A DNA stretch of 64,000 bases from the NCBI GenBank assembly GCA_009193035.1, contig SWDT01000012.1, positions 248,001-312,000 of the forward strand. Direction: 5' to 3'. The DNA is from Halicephalobus mephisto (lineage: Eukaryota > Nematoda > Chromadorea > Rhabditida > Panagrolaimidae). The notes under the pieces are model-generated. The model was not told where the DNA came from and searched no databases. It was given only the letters and a program-made list of their open reading frames with translations. The first letter of the stretch is position 1. Each line of letters begins with the position of its first letter. A program made the translations under genes and the position numbers. Shown piece after piece: positions 1-12,466 of the stretch.

Positions 1-633
1 ATGATTTTTAACACTACAGTTGATTGGAATGGTTTCATTAGCGGTCCAAACTAGACGAGGAATAGAAACCTGGAGAATTGCATGATTAACTTAGTCAGAG
101 TCTGAAATAAAGCTTACCGTAGCTTTTAAAGATTTCGAACACGGGAAGATACTGTGCTTTTGGATAGTTGAAGATTGAGGTTGGCTGAGCTTTGAAGCAG
201 ATTTGAGGTCAACAGGGATAGCCACTGGGATCTCAACTTCACAGTACTTATCCAGAGCCCAAGGGAGATCCAGTTCAGCTTTTAAGCTATACCGTATATC
301 TCCATAAAGACCTTCGAAGCTGGGGGCAATGTCAGAGGGGATGGTGAGAGAAAACGGGTATTGTTTACTATCTGCTGACAAAGATTCATCATCTTTAGCT
401 TCTTTCTCCGACAAAGTCAAGTAGTCATCGAAATAAACCTCATCATTTTTGTACATAATGGCATTTGCGCCGTAAACTTCCAAAAAATCAACATGCGCTC
501 GACCATTAGCTTGAAGACGGATTTCATCAACCTTTTTATCCTTAGGCAAGTTTACAAGAACATATCCTTTTAACTTATCACCAGGACAATAGATGGATTG
601 CGGAGAATTGAGAATAATTTGAATATCAGACAT
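1..633 (-). CDS. Alpha-arrestin gene A (partial, runs off left edge)
   Basis: This is the 5' part of an arrestin-domain gene. Exon 1 (633 down to 118, start ATG at 633) encodes the whole arrestin N domain, about 172 residues, with the family-typical opening PGDKLKGYVLVNL. A 48-nt intron (GTAAGC...CTCCAG) follows. Exon 2 starts at 69 and opens the arrestin C domain (VSIPRLVW), but it is cut off by the window edge after about 23 residues. I use the ATG before SDIQII because all copies in the array align there. The TATA box seen in sister copies about 50 bp upstream is changed here (TTGTAG on the plus strand at about 684-689). Its role is inferred from the family: a cytoplasmic cargo adaptor. 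Whether the tail carries PPxY cannot be seen. Confidence 0.85.
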
Positions 634-1592
634 GAATATTGAGAAACCGAAGCAAATGGAACAAATGTAGGAACTAAAATGTCTTGTAGGCTGAATTGAT
701 GAAAGAAAACCCTTACTTCGTCAAAACTCGATTAGAACGAAAATTGATTAGAAAAAGGTAACATCAAAAGATATTTATTCAGTGAATGCAATTAACGTCA
801 GCACCAAAGTCCTAATATATTTTGAATTACGAAAAAGAACGGGTGTGACTTTGGTTTCATAATGTTGCCTTTAGAAGATGCAAACAAACCGCAAATTGGT
901 TTGAATACTCAAAAAATCAATGATATTCTTTTTAAACTATTTTCAATGAAACGTTGGAATTATTTTAATATAAAATTTTTTAATTGAGATGTAAGTTGAA
1001 GATTTTGAAGAAAATAAGAAATAACAAGATCATAAAAGATATAAAGAATTATTATTAATTGGATAATATTTAATTTTTGAAAATAGAAAAATTAGAAGAA
1101 TATGTTCAAAATATAAATATACAGCAAATTAGTGTGTTTTTAAAGAAAATTTCAATAAAAGTTGCTTATTTAGTTTATGTAAGGATTTATTTTCAGTATT
1201 TCCTTTTGATCGGACAAATCACACGATTTTTGAATTTCTCTGACAAACGATAGATTCAAACCAATTCCAAAAAAATAAATTCGAATTTGGAAATTATGGG
1301 TTCTTCCTATTTCTTTTATAATAATAATAAACTTTTTGTCAGTTTATGGATTTTTGCTATTTTTTACCACATTTTGTTATACAATTAAAAGTAATTTATA
1401 ATTTAAAATTATTGTATTAAATATATTTAAGAATAGGATATGTTTAGATCTCCACAGTTCTGAAAGACACTTTGTCGTATTTTGATGAAGAGTTGAGTAG
1501 CGTCTTGGATGCAAATCATAAATAAGTGCCACGATTGAATTTAAACGAAAAATTAGCAACGTTGAGACTGAAACACACAACGAATCAGAGTA
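634..1592. other. Spacer between arrestin genes A and B
   Basis: AT-rich spacer with no convincing gene. The part at about 1000-1400 belongs to a flank module that recurs 3' of most arrestin copies in this array. Confidence 0.6.
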
Positions 1593-2744
1593 CTAAGCAC
1601 TGGGATGCTCAATAGACTGAGGCATTGGCATATACGAAGGAAGATCGTTTCCCTCTGTAATTAAAGTTACCGATGAATACAGCTTCGGGAAACCAAACAA
1701 ATGCTCGAATCCAACTGCTGGAACTTCTAAAGATGCAGATGCATGGATCAAAGGGACATTAGAGATAATTATGGGCAGAGAAGTGTGGGGAGCAGATGAG
1801 AAAATCTTGTTGGAATGGAGCTTGATCTGAAATTTTGCAATGTATATTTATTTTTGAAATTATTTTCCTCACCTCAAGCTCGTAATCCACTTTAATAATA
1901 GGGCAATTGTTGATAGTAACTAAATTTGATGGGACTTCAACATATACTTTGACCTCTTTTGATGTTGAAGAAGGAATCTGGACATCAATTTTCGTAGATT
2001 GTACTTTTTTAATGCATTTGTTCGTGTTTGTATTGTAATATAAAAAATCAGCTTTGCCCGTGAAGTTTTCTTTCTGAATAATTGTAATTTCTATGGCAGT
2101 AACATCATGTGAAGAATTATTTTTGACATTGCACTTTATTGGAATGGTTTCATCAGCTGTCCAAGCTAGACGAGGAATAGAAATCTGGAGAATCGTACGA
2201 TTAACTTAAAATCTAAAATGAGGCTTACCTTAGCTTCTAAATATTTCGAAGATGAGAGGATACTGCTTTTATGAATACTTGTAGATTGAGGTTGAGTAAA
2301 CTTTGGATCAGAGTTAAGATCAATGGGAATGGTTACTGGAATCTCTAATTCACAATGCTTATCCAGAGCCCAAGGGAGGTCAAGTTCAGCTTTTAACTTA
2401 TACCAAATATATCCATGAGTACCTTCGAAGCTGGGAGCAATGGCAGAGGGGATGGTGAGAGAAAATGGATAATGCTTACTACCACTTGACAAACATTTAT
2501 CATTTTTACTTTTCTTCTCCCACAGAGTCAAATAATCATCAAAGTAAATTTCGTCATTGTTGTAGTAAATAGCAGTTTCTCCTAATCCTTCATGGAAAGA
2601 TACATGTGCTTGACCTTTGGCTTGAAGACGAATTTTATCAACTTTTTTGTCCTTGGGCAAATTTACAAGAACGTATCCTTCAAGCTTATCGCCTGGACAA
2701 TAGGTGGATTGAGGAGAATTGAGAATAATTTGAATATCAGACAT
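1593..2744 (-). CDS. Alpha-arrestin gene B, 353 aa
   Basis: Three exons joined in phase 0: 2744-2229 (N domain), 2184-1873 (C domain) and 1826-1593 (last C-domain strand plus tail). The introns are 44 and 46 nt and end in CTCCAG and TTTCAG. The start is the ATG at 2744, which aligns with the sister copies. The N domain shows YCPGDKLEGYVLVNL and LPWALDKHCELEI. The C domain starts ISIPRLAW and ends KVDYELE. The tail opens with LPIIISNVPLIHA, the final beta strand, but it ends without a PPxY motif; the closest match is LPSYM. By family it should be an endocytic or ubiquitin-ligase adaptor, yet its ability to recruit a NEDD4-type ligase is doubtful. A TATA box lies 48 bp upstream. Confidence 0.88.
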
Positions 2745-3853
2745 CAAGTTTGAGAGAACTTAACAAACTGATTGACTAGGAAACTCAGATGTTTTTATAG
2801 GGCTTCGTTAATAAAATGAAATCATTATATTGTTCAAAAATCACCTTTGACGCAAATCGAATGAAAAACATGACTGTCAAAAAATCTATTCAATGAATAA
2901 AATCGACTTCTGATATATTTTGAAAACCGAAAAGGAATGGGTCTAACTTTTGTTTTGTGAATTATTGCTGAACAGATAAGAACAAACATCATTATTCTTC
3001 GAATATTTCAAATCTATTTATGTTCTTGATTTCAAAATATCCTTAAGGACTCATTTTCTATAGAATGATAAACAATAAAAATAAAAGGATATCTGTAAAG
3101 AATTCTAAACGAAAAACGTATTTAAAATTCTGTAGAAAATAAAAAAGATCATAAAAATTATAGGATTATTATGAATTATGAAATATTTCTTCGTAATTGT
3201 CTAAAATTAGATCTATTCTTGATACAGATATTCAACCAATTACTGCATTTTTGAAGAAAATTGAATCAAGTTTGTATATTAAATTTATGTAAAACTTTAG
3301 ATATTTCTAGTGTTATAAAAATCACTCGAGTTTGAATTTCTTTAACATGTGATTGATTGAAGATAATTCCAAAAAAGTGAATTTTAGTTTACAAAATATT
3401 TTTGTCACAAGCTTTTAACGACAGTTAATCTTTTGTTGGTTTGCAGACCATTTTGTTGTTTTTTTAGTAATATTTACTTTGACATAAAAGTTAAATCTAT
3501 TTATTATTTTTTAAATTATACGGTTGAATGCAAGTACCAAAGAAGAATTTCTACATTTTTGCAGTTTCAAAAGACACTATTGCACTATTAAAAAGATAAA
3601 AAACATCTTGGATGCCAATAAAAAGTCTAATTATTTAATTGCAGCTGAAAATCAATAAAGTTAGCGTGGAAATATAGATTCAACAAGAATACTGAATATG
3701 AAAATATAGGATAGATTGAAAGATTAACAAAAACAAAGGATAACACTTTGTCCTGCAGTTGAAGGTACTGGTGGATGGAATTAAAGGTTACTGATAGGTG
3801 AGAATCCAATTATTGAAATTTGTGGAAATTAAGATCAGTGAATTAGTAGAAGA
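2745..3853. other. Spacer between arrestin genes B and C
   Basis: Holds gene B's TATA box and, at about 3050-3520, a copy of the recurrent 3' flank module. From 3600 to 3853 there are traces of a decayed arrestin tail exon belonging to pseudogene C. No intact gene is seen. Confidence 0.6.
2792..2799 (-). promoter_or_regulatory. TATA box of arrestin gene B
   Basis: TATAAAAA on the minus strand, about 48-55 bp before the ATG. The same motif, in an alignable context with CTATAAAAAC, occurs upstream of genes G and K at nearly the same distance. Conservation across copies supports function. Confidence 0.65.
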
Positions 3854-4230
3854 TTAGAAAAAATTACAGGGAGAGGAAGAAAAAACGTTACTAAAATGAA
3901 GTTTAACCTAAAATTTGAAAAGTTAAATAAAGTCTTAAAATCCTATTCTTACCTGAAGTTCATATTCAATGCTCATGACTAGGCAATTGGTGAGAATAAC
4001 TAAATTTAGTGGTACTTTAATACCTACTTTAACTTCTTTTGAGGTTAAGGACGGAATCCAGACATTAGCTCCCGTAGATTGCACCTTTTTGATGCACTTT
4101 TTAGTTTTTGCATCACAATATAGGAAATCCGCTTGGTCTATGAATTTTTCTTTTTTATTTCTTGTTATTGTAGGAATCATTTCAATTGTGACTCCAATCA
4201 TTAATCGATCCAAGGCAATTAAATTTGAGT
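3854..4230 (-). pseudogene. Arrestin pseudogene C (exon 2 and start of exon 3 only)
   Basis: A C-domain exon close to that of gene B is readable from about 4213 to 3953. Shared blocks include ADFLY, KKCIKKVQST and LTSKEVKV. It is followed by a normal-looking 45-nt intron and the start of exon 3 (VKLHFSNVFSSS), which hits a stop at 3854. The N-terminal edge of the C domain is scrambled by an insertion (IPTITRNKKEKF in place of a short strand). No N-domain exon can be found upstream, so this copy lacks half the fold and cannot encode a working arrestin. Confidence 0.8.
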
Positions 4231-4849
4231 TTTCCCTGAATATTGCTTTCCCCTATTTCCTTTGCAATTACAGTCCACCTCTGCTCTGCTTTTTGTCTAG
4301 AAAAATTTAGCAACGTGCAAAAATAAAGACCTTTGATTACTTTTTCCAAATTATCTGATTAAATATATTAATAAATACAATATTCTTATAATCGTTGCAT
4401 CGGTACCTCACCGTGTTAAAACTCAATCACATCAAAGTTCAGTTTCACAGTGAAAAATCTTGCACATCAATTAACTATCCTACGGTAGCTGAAAGAGAAT
4501 GTATCAGTTCCAGTGTTGTTATTTATACTGTTATCATTAACTTATTAAATTATTTAACATATCCCCGCTTCACATGCAGGTTCTATGGATTCTAAGACAA
4601 ATAACAATTGTGTGATTTCAGAAAGCACTTTTTCATATTTTGTTGAAAGCGTTGCTGAAACTATTGGAAAAATATCATGTGGAAGTAGTGTTCAAACTTG
4701 AACTAGAAGCTGTTAAAGCAGGATTTCAAGTTGAAGAAGAGTAGTGGAACAGTATGATGCAAAGCAGATCGCCGCGTTTACGTGGACAAAGACGAAACAT
4801 CTTAATTTGTAGTTGGACACATCAGCGGATATGAAAGATGCCAATATGC
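4231..4849. other. Spacer 5' of arrestin pseudogene C
   Basis: No gene recognised. The part at about 4690-4849 looks like the decayed remainder of gene D's tail exon beyond its premature stop. Confidence 0.5.
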
Positions 4850-5899
4850 TTAAGGTTGGGATTTAGTTGTTGGAGTTTGTGGAGATGGACACGATTGCAG
4901 CAGAGGGACATTAGAGAAAATGATATTCATACGCGTAAAAGGGGCGAAAGTGAAAAAATTTTTGGTATGCAGGATGACCTAGAATTTGATATATATATAT
5001 ATATATTCTTCCCTGAAAACCCTTTTTACTTCAAGTTGGTAATTTACAGTAATGATGGAACAATTGGTGATTGTGACTAAATTTGATGGTACATGGACAT
5101 TGAGATGAACTTGCTTTGATTCCAAGGGGGAAATGGAGACGTAGGTTTTTATCAACGGTATTTGTTTAATGTGTTGTTCGGTCTTTGTATAGCGCCATTC
5201 AGGGTTTCTTCCGATGAAGTTTGTTTTTTTTACAATGTTGATTCCTATGGCATAAATATCATTTGAGGAATTATTTCTGACACTACAGTGAACTGGAATA
5301 ATTTCACCAGGCCCCCAAGCCAAGCGGGGGATAGAAACCTAAAATCACTGTTATCTACTTAGACTTAAAGAAAAACTTACTGTAGCTTGTATAAACTTCG
5401 AAAATGAAAATAAAATATCCTTGTGTATATATGCATATTGAGGTCGAACGTACATCGGAGTATTATTAAGATTAATAGGGACAGCTACTGGTATCTCAAT
5501 TTTACAAGTTTTGTTCAGAGCCCAAGGCATATCAAGTTTAGCTTGCAATGTATATCGTATGTTTCCACTGCAACCCTTGAAACTCGAACAAGCGTTATTT
5601 GGGATGGTACCGATGAAAGGATATTCCCAGATGCCTCTGGATAACTGTATTTCGTCTTTAGCTTTGTTCTTTTCCCAAACAGTCAACTGACTGTTCAAAT
5701 AATATTCCTTCGCACTGTAAGTTACAGTATTTCTACCATAACTGCACCGAAATTTAACAGAAGCTAGACCTATTACTTCGAAATTAATTTTGTTAACCTT
5801 TTTGTCTTTGGGCAGATTTACAACAATATATCCAGTCAGAGTATCTCCGGCGTAATAGACAGGTTTGGGACATTCGATAATTATTCGGATAGTAGTCAT
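4850..5899 (-). CDS. Alpha-arrestin gene D, 318 aa, shortened tail
   Basis: Exons are 5899-5381 (N domain), 5338-5030 (C domain) and 4978-4850, all phase 0. The introns are 42 and 51 nt; the second contains an (AT)n run and uses a GTAAAA donor. The start at 5899 (MTTIRIII) matches the array alignment, and the in-frame sequence upstream is probably leader. The arrestin fold is complete through the last strand (MNIIFSNVPLLQS). The tail stops 17 residues later, before any PPxY motif, whereas the similar gene N carries about 120 more residues. D, M and N form a subgroup by sequence and by promoter type. It may act as a tail-less adaptor, or it may be at an early stage of decay. Confidence 0.8.
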
Positions 5900-6839
5900 A
5901 GGCTTTAATATAAGGCAACAAACGGGTATAAAAATGTGAACAGTTTTCGAAAGATAGACGAATGTAACTGGGTTAAACAACAGTAGCAGTTAATTCAAAC
6001 CTGGAGGATTAGCTGCAGTACGAAAACTAAAATGACTGCTATTACGGCATTTATATAGGCTCCTCTCCGTTCAGCCCTACCAAATGATTTTTGTGTTTGA
6101 AGTCCTGTTTCGTAATAACTAATATTCTTCGAATCTCTTGACCTTGTAAAAAGAGCGAAAGATCAATCATATTCCTTGGAAATCATCAAGTCCAACCTCC
6201 ACAATATGAAAATAGAAGCACTGCAAAATTCAAATGTTTATTTTAACTACGTAATCAGGTCATTCCCACGTTGTTAATATAGCGAAAAGCCAAAGGTTTT
6301 TAAAAAAACGTTTAGTCTCATGATTGTGTTCTTATGATGAGAGAAAAGTGTCGAGTTTGTTTGACTTTTTAAAACTAATGTTCTGCATTGCAAAAGATTT
6401 TGGACTTTTGTTTTTTTTTACAATTTTCAAATAGTAAAATAAAGAATATATGAAGAAAATTGTAAACTAAATATATCTTAAAATTTGTGGAAAATAATCA
6501 GACAAGGTCATAAAAGATATGGGAGATAATCGAAAATTATAAAAATTTATATTTTATCAGCGAACAAACATAAATTTGTTTTAATTTAAAATATCTGATA
6601 AAATATAGTTGTGAAGATCAATGCAGTAAAAAGTGTATGATAACTTTATATAGAACTATAGTTTGCATATAGTTTGCTTTTTTGTAAAGTGTTTCAAACT
6701 TGAACTTTTCTTACGAGCGATCACTTGGGACCAGTTCCAAGAGGATAAGTTTAGGTTAAAAGAAACATTTGTGCTTGATTCTTTTTCACCGACAGTTTCA
6801 AAATTTTCACCCTCGCAAATGTTCCATTCAATGAAAGTT
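5900..6839. other. Spacer between arrestin genes D and E
   Basis: Contains gene D's promoter region and, at about 6420-6770, a copy of the recurrent 3' flank module. No gene seen. Confidence 0.55.
6049..6057 (-). promoter_or_regulatory. Candidate TATA box of arrestin gene D
   Basis: TATATAAAT on the minus strand, about 150 bp upstream of the ATG. Its surroundings resemble those of genes M and N, which also have a TATATA element 170-185 bp upstream, so this subgroup probably has a longer leader. Confidence 0.5.
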
Positions 6840-6965
6840 CGGTCTGTTTAAGAAAAATTTCATTAATTTGCTTGTCTTTGGAAGTTACATAAATATATCC
6901 GATTACCATATCTGTCGGATAATCAATGTACTTGTGAAGCTTGAGAATTATCTGAATATTAACCA
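6840..6965 (-). pseudogene. Arrestin pseudogene E (first ~42 codons)
   Basis: The start MVNIQIILKLHKYID and the following PTDMVIGYIYV match the first two strands of the arrestin N domain. A shortened strand (SKDKQINEIFL) follows and homology then ends. No other part of exon 1, exon 2 or exon 3 can be found downstream, so this is a truncated remnant. The open frame continues a little past the homology but looks non-arrestin. Confidence 0.75.
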
Positions 6966-8107
6966 TAGGCTTTAACATAAGGTAACAAATAAATATAAAG
7001 TGTGAGTGATTTTCTAAAGATAAATGTAACTGGATTAATGACCGGAGGATAATTAGCCCTTTATTCACTTTTGTTGAACGTTGGTAACTAAGCCAACTGT
7101 CAACCTTGATTAACTATGACAGTATGCATAATCGAACCGGGGTCTGTCGAAATATTTGTGCAGGTTTTCTTCCTGCTAGCTCTTCTCAAATATTCCATTC
7201 ATCTCAAGTATTTATTCGAAATAGTTGACATTCTCCGAACCGACTTATCACGTGAATAAAGTACAAGAAAATCTTATCTTTTGGAAAACGTCACTTTTCA
7301 CATGAATTGCAGAAAAAAGAAACGCTGGTAAATGTTTATTCTTGGTTCACAACCAGGTAGACCACCAGTGCTGCTAATGTAATAAAAAAAGCAAAAGAGT
7401 TTCGAGATGAACACTTAGTTTCAGTTTTGTTCTTAGAGTACAAGAAATCGATTTCAGATTTATGAAATTCAAAAAACAGTTGTGTTTTTCACTTCAAAAT
7501 AATCGCTATAAATTATCTCTATTATAATAGTCTTTAAAAATAAATGAACTTGTACAATACTTTAATCCATATATTTCTTATTTTTATGTAAATGGTTAAG
7601 CTTTGAACTTCTGACAAGTGATTGATCCAAAAACAGTTCTAAAAAATGCATCTAAATTTTATAAACTGTTTTTTCTTCGTATATTTTACAATAACATCTC
7701 GTCGTTTTGTTGGCTTATGGATCTCTTTGTCATTCTTCCAGTAATACTTACTTTCGTATAAAAGTTGACTCCATTAACTACGTTTATGTTTGAACTTATT
7801 CAGTTAAATCAATCCACTAGTAAGAAATTTCCGAATTTTTGTTGTTTCTAAGGACAATTTGATATATTCTACTAAAAAAGCTCTTGAATAAAAATTATAA
7901 GGGAAATGATTGAATTTAAGCTAGAAGTTGACAACGCAGGGACTGAAACATAAACTGACTAAGAACATTGGCTACGAATGTATAGATTGAAACATTGACA
8001 AACGAAAGAACGGTGCTTTGTTCCGTAGCTGGAGGTAACGGTGGATATGGTTTGGGGAAACCTTATGAAAGTTGGAATCCAGTTATTGAAAGTTGCGAGA
8101 ATTCAGA
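6966..8107. other. Spacer between arrestin genes E and F
   Basis: No intact gene. A copy of the recurrent 3' flank module lies at about 7480-7800. The part at 7950-8107 is the decayed end of gene F's tail exon. Confidence 0.55.
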
Positions 8108-9106
8108 TTAATTAGTCAGAGGGACATTAGAGAAAATCACAGGTAGGGAAGTGGAGAGAGGGGATGCGTAAACGCTGTCGAAATGAAGTGTAACCTGAAA
8201 TTTGAAACGTAAATATATCATTTCCGAAATCTCTCTCACATCAAGTTCGTAATCTACACTCATAATAGGACAGTTGATGACAGTAACTAAATCAGATGAT
8301 ACTGCAACATCGACCTGGACTTCTTTCGATTCTGAAGCAAGAATGGAGACATCAATCCTGACAGACTGCATTCTCCTAGTGGATTTTTCAGTTTGTTGAT
8401 TGGAAAACAAGAAACTTTTGCCGGTGAAATTTTCTTTTTTAATAACCGTAACTTCTATTTCGGACACATTATATACAGAATTATTTGTGATATCACACTT
8501 CACTGGGATGGTTTCATCAACTGCCCAAGCTAGGCGAGGAATAGAAATCTGAAATGATTTTATTGTTAACTGGGGGAGAATCTAGAAACAGCTTACGGTA
8601 GCTTCTAAAGCTTTCGAAGACGAGAGGATACTGCTTTTATGAATACTTGTGGATTGAGGTTGGGTATATATCGAAACAGAATTAAGATCAATAGGAATAC
8701 CTACTTTGAATTCACGTTCACAGTATTTATCCACAGCCCAAGGGATATCAAGTTCAGCCTTCAGCTTGAACCGTACATTTCCGTGGATACTTTCGAAGCT
8801 AGGAGCGATGTCATGGGGGATGGTGAGAGAAAATGGATAGTATTTACTACCTGGCACCCACTTTTCGCCCTTTTCTTTATTCTTCTCCCACAAAGTCAAA
8901 TAATCTTTGAAATAAACGATTTCGCTACTACACCGATCACCATTATTACTTTGGTCGTACCAGAAACATACATTAGCTATGCCACTAGCTTCTAAACGGA
9001 CTTTATCAACCTTTTTAGGCAAATTTACATAGACATATCCGCTTAGTTTGTCGCCTGGACAATAAACGGATTGAGAAGAATCGAAAATGATTTCACATTC
9101 AGACAT
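8108..9106 (-). CDS. Alpha-arrestin gene F, 301 aa, tail-less
   Basis: Exons are 9106-8597, 8548-8240 and 8194-8108, phase 0 throughout. The ATG at 9106 (MSECEIIF) aligns with its sisters. The N domain has YCPGDKLSGYVYVNL and LDIPWAVDKYCE; the C domain ends SVDYELD. The third exon supplies the last strand (TSLPVIFSNVPL) and stops two residues later, so there is no Pro-rich tail and no PPxY. Downstream sequence still resembles a tail, which points to loss by a recent stop. The second intron is 45 nt with no in-frame stop, so retaining it would insert 15 residues without ending translation. Confidence 0.82.
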
Positions 9107-10068
9107 CAGTTTGACAAGGTGAAACAAATGGAATGAATGTAAGAAATACAAGTGTCTGTGAACGGGTCGGAGTAAAAACCTTTTATTGTAGAAAAACCGA
9201 CTGTGACATTAATTAAAGAAAAGGCGTTGACTGAAATCTACTTGGCCAAGGGAATCAATTACACCACTAACTAGTAGTATACCTAAAACGAGAATAGGAA
9301 TCGAATGCACCTTTTGATCTGGAAATTTTGTCCTTGAACACAGAGAAACTGGTCTCTGATTTTCTTCGATATTTAAAAAATCAATTGTATCACTTTGGAA
9401 TTATTTTGTTAATTGCTAATTTCTTTAAATTATAAATCATTAAATTGAAAAGATTGATCTGAAGAGGTTCAAATGGAACACGTATTAGAAATTTTGGAAA
9501 AAATAATTAGTAATAGCCAAATTATAAAAATTCAGAATTTTCGTAAATTACGAAATTTTTATTTCCGATAGTAATTGACAATTAGATGAATTTGCTTGTG
9601 ATACAAGTGTTCGGGAAATTACTGTATTTTTGAAGATAAATCTGGTAAACTTTGTAAATTTGTGTCAAATGCTTGTTGTAGCATATTTTATTTTTCTAAC
9701 AATCAATTAAATCCCGAATTCCTTTGGCGAGCCGTTGATCCAAAACAGCTTTAGAAAATAAATAAATTTGAACTTTAATGTTTTTTATTTAATTTCCTAC
9801 TAGAATAATTCATTTTTATTGGTTTTTCTTCTTTCCACTGTCCTCTTAGTATCATTTACATGTTATAAAAGTTGAAATTATTTGCTACTTTTATTTTCAA
9901 ATACAACTGATTGAGTATTTTTGTAAATAATGAAATTTCACAATGTGACAACTTCAAAAGATACTTTATCATTTTCCATAGAAGACAATGAAAGACTTTT
10001 TTTTATAACAATCTTATGTGTGAGATGTTTTGAACTGAACTAAAATCTACTAAAGTAAAACTAGAAGT
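9107..10068. other. Spacer between arrestin genes F and G
   Basis: AT-rich, no gene recognised. It includes a copy of the recurrent 3' flank module at about 9480-9950. Gene F has no clear TATA box at the position used by sister genes. Confidence 0.55.
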
Positions 10069-11242
10069 TCAAGGGACATAAGGAGGTGGAATATCAGAAT
10101 ACAAGATAAATTGAGGTAATGACGCAGAGCAATCCATGGTATTTTTCTCTGTAAGTGAAAGCGTTGATGAATATAATGAAAGAGAATCTTCTGATAGCTG
10201 TAGTTCATCTGTAGGAGGTTTTAGAGGTTGTGATAATTCAAGCAGAGGAGCAGGGGAGAGAACTACTGGCAGAGAAGTCGAGAGGAAGGAAGAAAATAAG
10301 CTCTTGAAGTAAATATTGATCTAAAATTCAAGATAAGTAAGTTAACTTTCAAAGGTTTTCTTACCTGGAGTTCGTATTCAACATTCATGATAGGGCACTT
10401 GGTGACGGTAGCTGAATTTGGTGGCACTTTGATACCTATTTGGACCTCATTTGATGTTGAGGCAGGAACGCAGATGGTGGCTTTTATGAACTTTACTGTT
10501 CTTACGCACTTTTTGTTTATGGCGTCCCAAACTATATGATTCCTTTGGCCCATGAAGTTCTCTTTTTTTAAAATTGTAACTTCTATTCTAGAAACATCGT
10601 ATGAAGAGTTATTTCTGATGTCACAATTGATTGGAATGATTTCGCCAGATGTCCAAGCTAGGCGAGGAATAGAAATCTGAAAAGTTGCAGTATTAGCTTA
10701 GAAAGAGTCTAGTAAGCACTTACGTTAGATGTGATGAACTTCGAAGACGAGAAGATGCTGCTTTTATGAATATATGTGGATTGACTTTTGTTATAAATTG
10801 AAGTATTTGTGAGATCAATACAAGAAGCAACTGTGATTTCAAGTTCATGGGTTTTGTTTTGACGCCACAGGCGATCTAGTGTAGCTCTCAATCTATACCA
10901 TATACGTCCGTGTGAACCTTTCGAACTAGGAGGAGCACGTTCTGGTATAGTAACAGAGAAGTGATATTTCGTAACCCCTTTTGGCAGCCATGTTTTACCA
11001 TTAACTGAGTTCTTCTGCCACAAAAGCAACCTCTCGTTGAGATAACTTCTTACTGCTTTGTAACTGTAGTTATGTTTACCATGTCCGTCTCGGAACTTAA
11101 CGTCAGCTTGGCCTTCAGCTTCTAAATATAGTTTATTAGCATTTTTATTCTTGGGTAAATTTACAAGAACATATCCAGTAACAGTACCACCTGGATGATA
11201 GATAGATTGAGGAGGGTCGAGAATAATCTGAATAGAAGACAT
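10069..11242 (-). CDS. Alpha-arrestin gene G, 360 aa
   Basis: Exons are 11242-10724 (N domain, YHPGGTVTGYVLVNL), 10676-10365 (C domain, ISIPRLAW to NVEYELQ) and 10320-10069 (last strand and tail). The introns are 47 and 44 nt. The tail of about 80 residues ends in SDIPPPYVP, so a PPxY ligase-binding motif sits at the extreme C terminus. The LxLPW motif of most sisters is changed to LDRLWRQNKTHE. TATAAAAA lies 48 bp upstream. The family role is recruiting NEDD4-type E3 ligases to membrane cargo; which cargo cannot be told. Confidence 0.88.
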
Positions 11243-12466
11243 GAGTTTCGAGAAAGTAAAACTGAGTGGACATAAGAAAAATGAAGCTGTTTTTATAGAG
11301 CTGAATTACTAAAATCAAACCCTTGTTTCTATGAATAATTCGCTATGACGTATACTTAAGGAAAGATAAATTTGTTACTAATATCTGTTTGAGAAATACG
11401 ATTTGTTTCTTCGCCGAATTTCAAACGTACCCAGAAAATCGAGAAAAGATGTAGTATGAATCACATGATTTTGCTTTTGCAAGAAAAGAGAAATGGATAT
11501 TTGAGTTTTTAAGTCTTTTAAGAATCGATTGTATTGTTTATTTCGAGGTATTTTCGTTTTAGATATTAATATAAGAATTTTACAGGAAACTGATATAAAA
11601 TTATAATAAAAATATTAAGAATTATTATAAATTTTGACTTCTATTTTTATGACGTCAAAGATTTGGTTTGTTTGTAATATAATTATTTAATAAAATTTTA
11701 TATCTTTAAACAAATACGGTGAAAATTATCTATTAAATACAGAATTTTCTTTTAAACTTGTATTTCTCTAATGTAAGTCATTCGATTTCTGATTTTCTCT
11801 GATGAGTAATTGAATCAATGGTTTCGAAAAAGTAACCTTGAAATCAACAAAACAACTTTTTTGTGATAACAAGTTACTCTTTACTACTTTTTTTATTGCT
11901 TTGCTGATAGCATCTATTAAATTAGTTAAACTGAACTTATTTGTTATTTTTACTTTCTAAATTGCCTCATTAAACATATTTACAAATAAATAATTTTTAT
12001 AATTTGAAAATTTCAAAAGGCACTTTTTTGTTTCATTGTAGCAATTGAGGAGATTTTTGGATGAGAATCATGTGGAATTAAAAGGCTTAAATGGATTTTT
12101 CCGCAATATATGAATGATAATTATTATAGATTTTGAAGTATTTCTAATTTAGTGTTTATTAGAAATTAGATCAAATTAGTTTTGTAGAGATACTTTCTAG
12201 AATACTATATCTTTACAACCTTGCATGTTAAATTTACACTAAATATTTTGATTATTTCTTATTTTTCAAATCATTCTGGTTTTGGATTTTTCTTGTAAAA
12301 TAACAATTATAATTAGTTCCAGGAAATTAAATTTGGGTTTTACAAAAGTGCTTTTTTCTCCTAGAATTAGGTTTTGTTTCTTTTCTAATAACATGGAAAA
12401 TTGAAATTATTGTCTATTTTTATTATTAGGATTTCCTGATTAACTACATTTACAACTGGCAGAGTT
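11243..12466. other. Spacer between arrestin genes G and H with two flank-module copies
   Basis: No gene. Two alignable copies of the recurrent 3' flank module lie side by side (about 11,530-11,990 and 12,130-12,420). An extra gene between them may have been lost, or the flank itself was duplicated. Confidence 0.5.
11290..11297 (-). promoter_or_regulatory. TATA box of arrestin gene G
   Basis: TATAAAAA on the minus strand, 48 bp before the ATG, in the context AGCTCTATAAAAACAG shared with sister genes. Confidence 0.65.

Noticed and set aside
3969..4310. 113-codon plus-strand frame
   Set aside because: Antisense to the C-domain remnant of arrestin pseudogene C.
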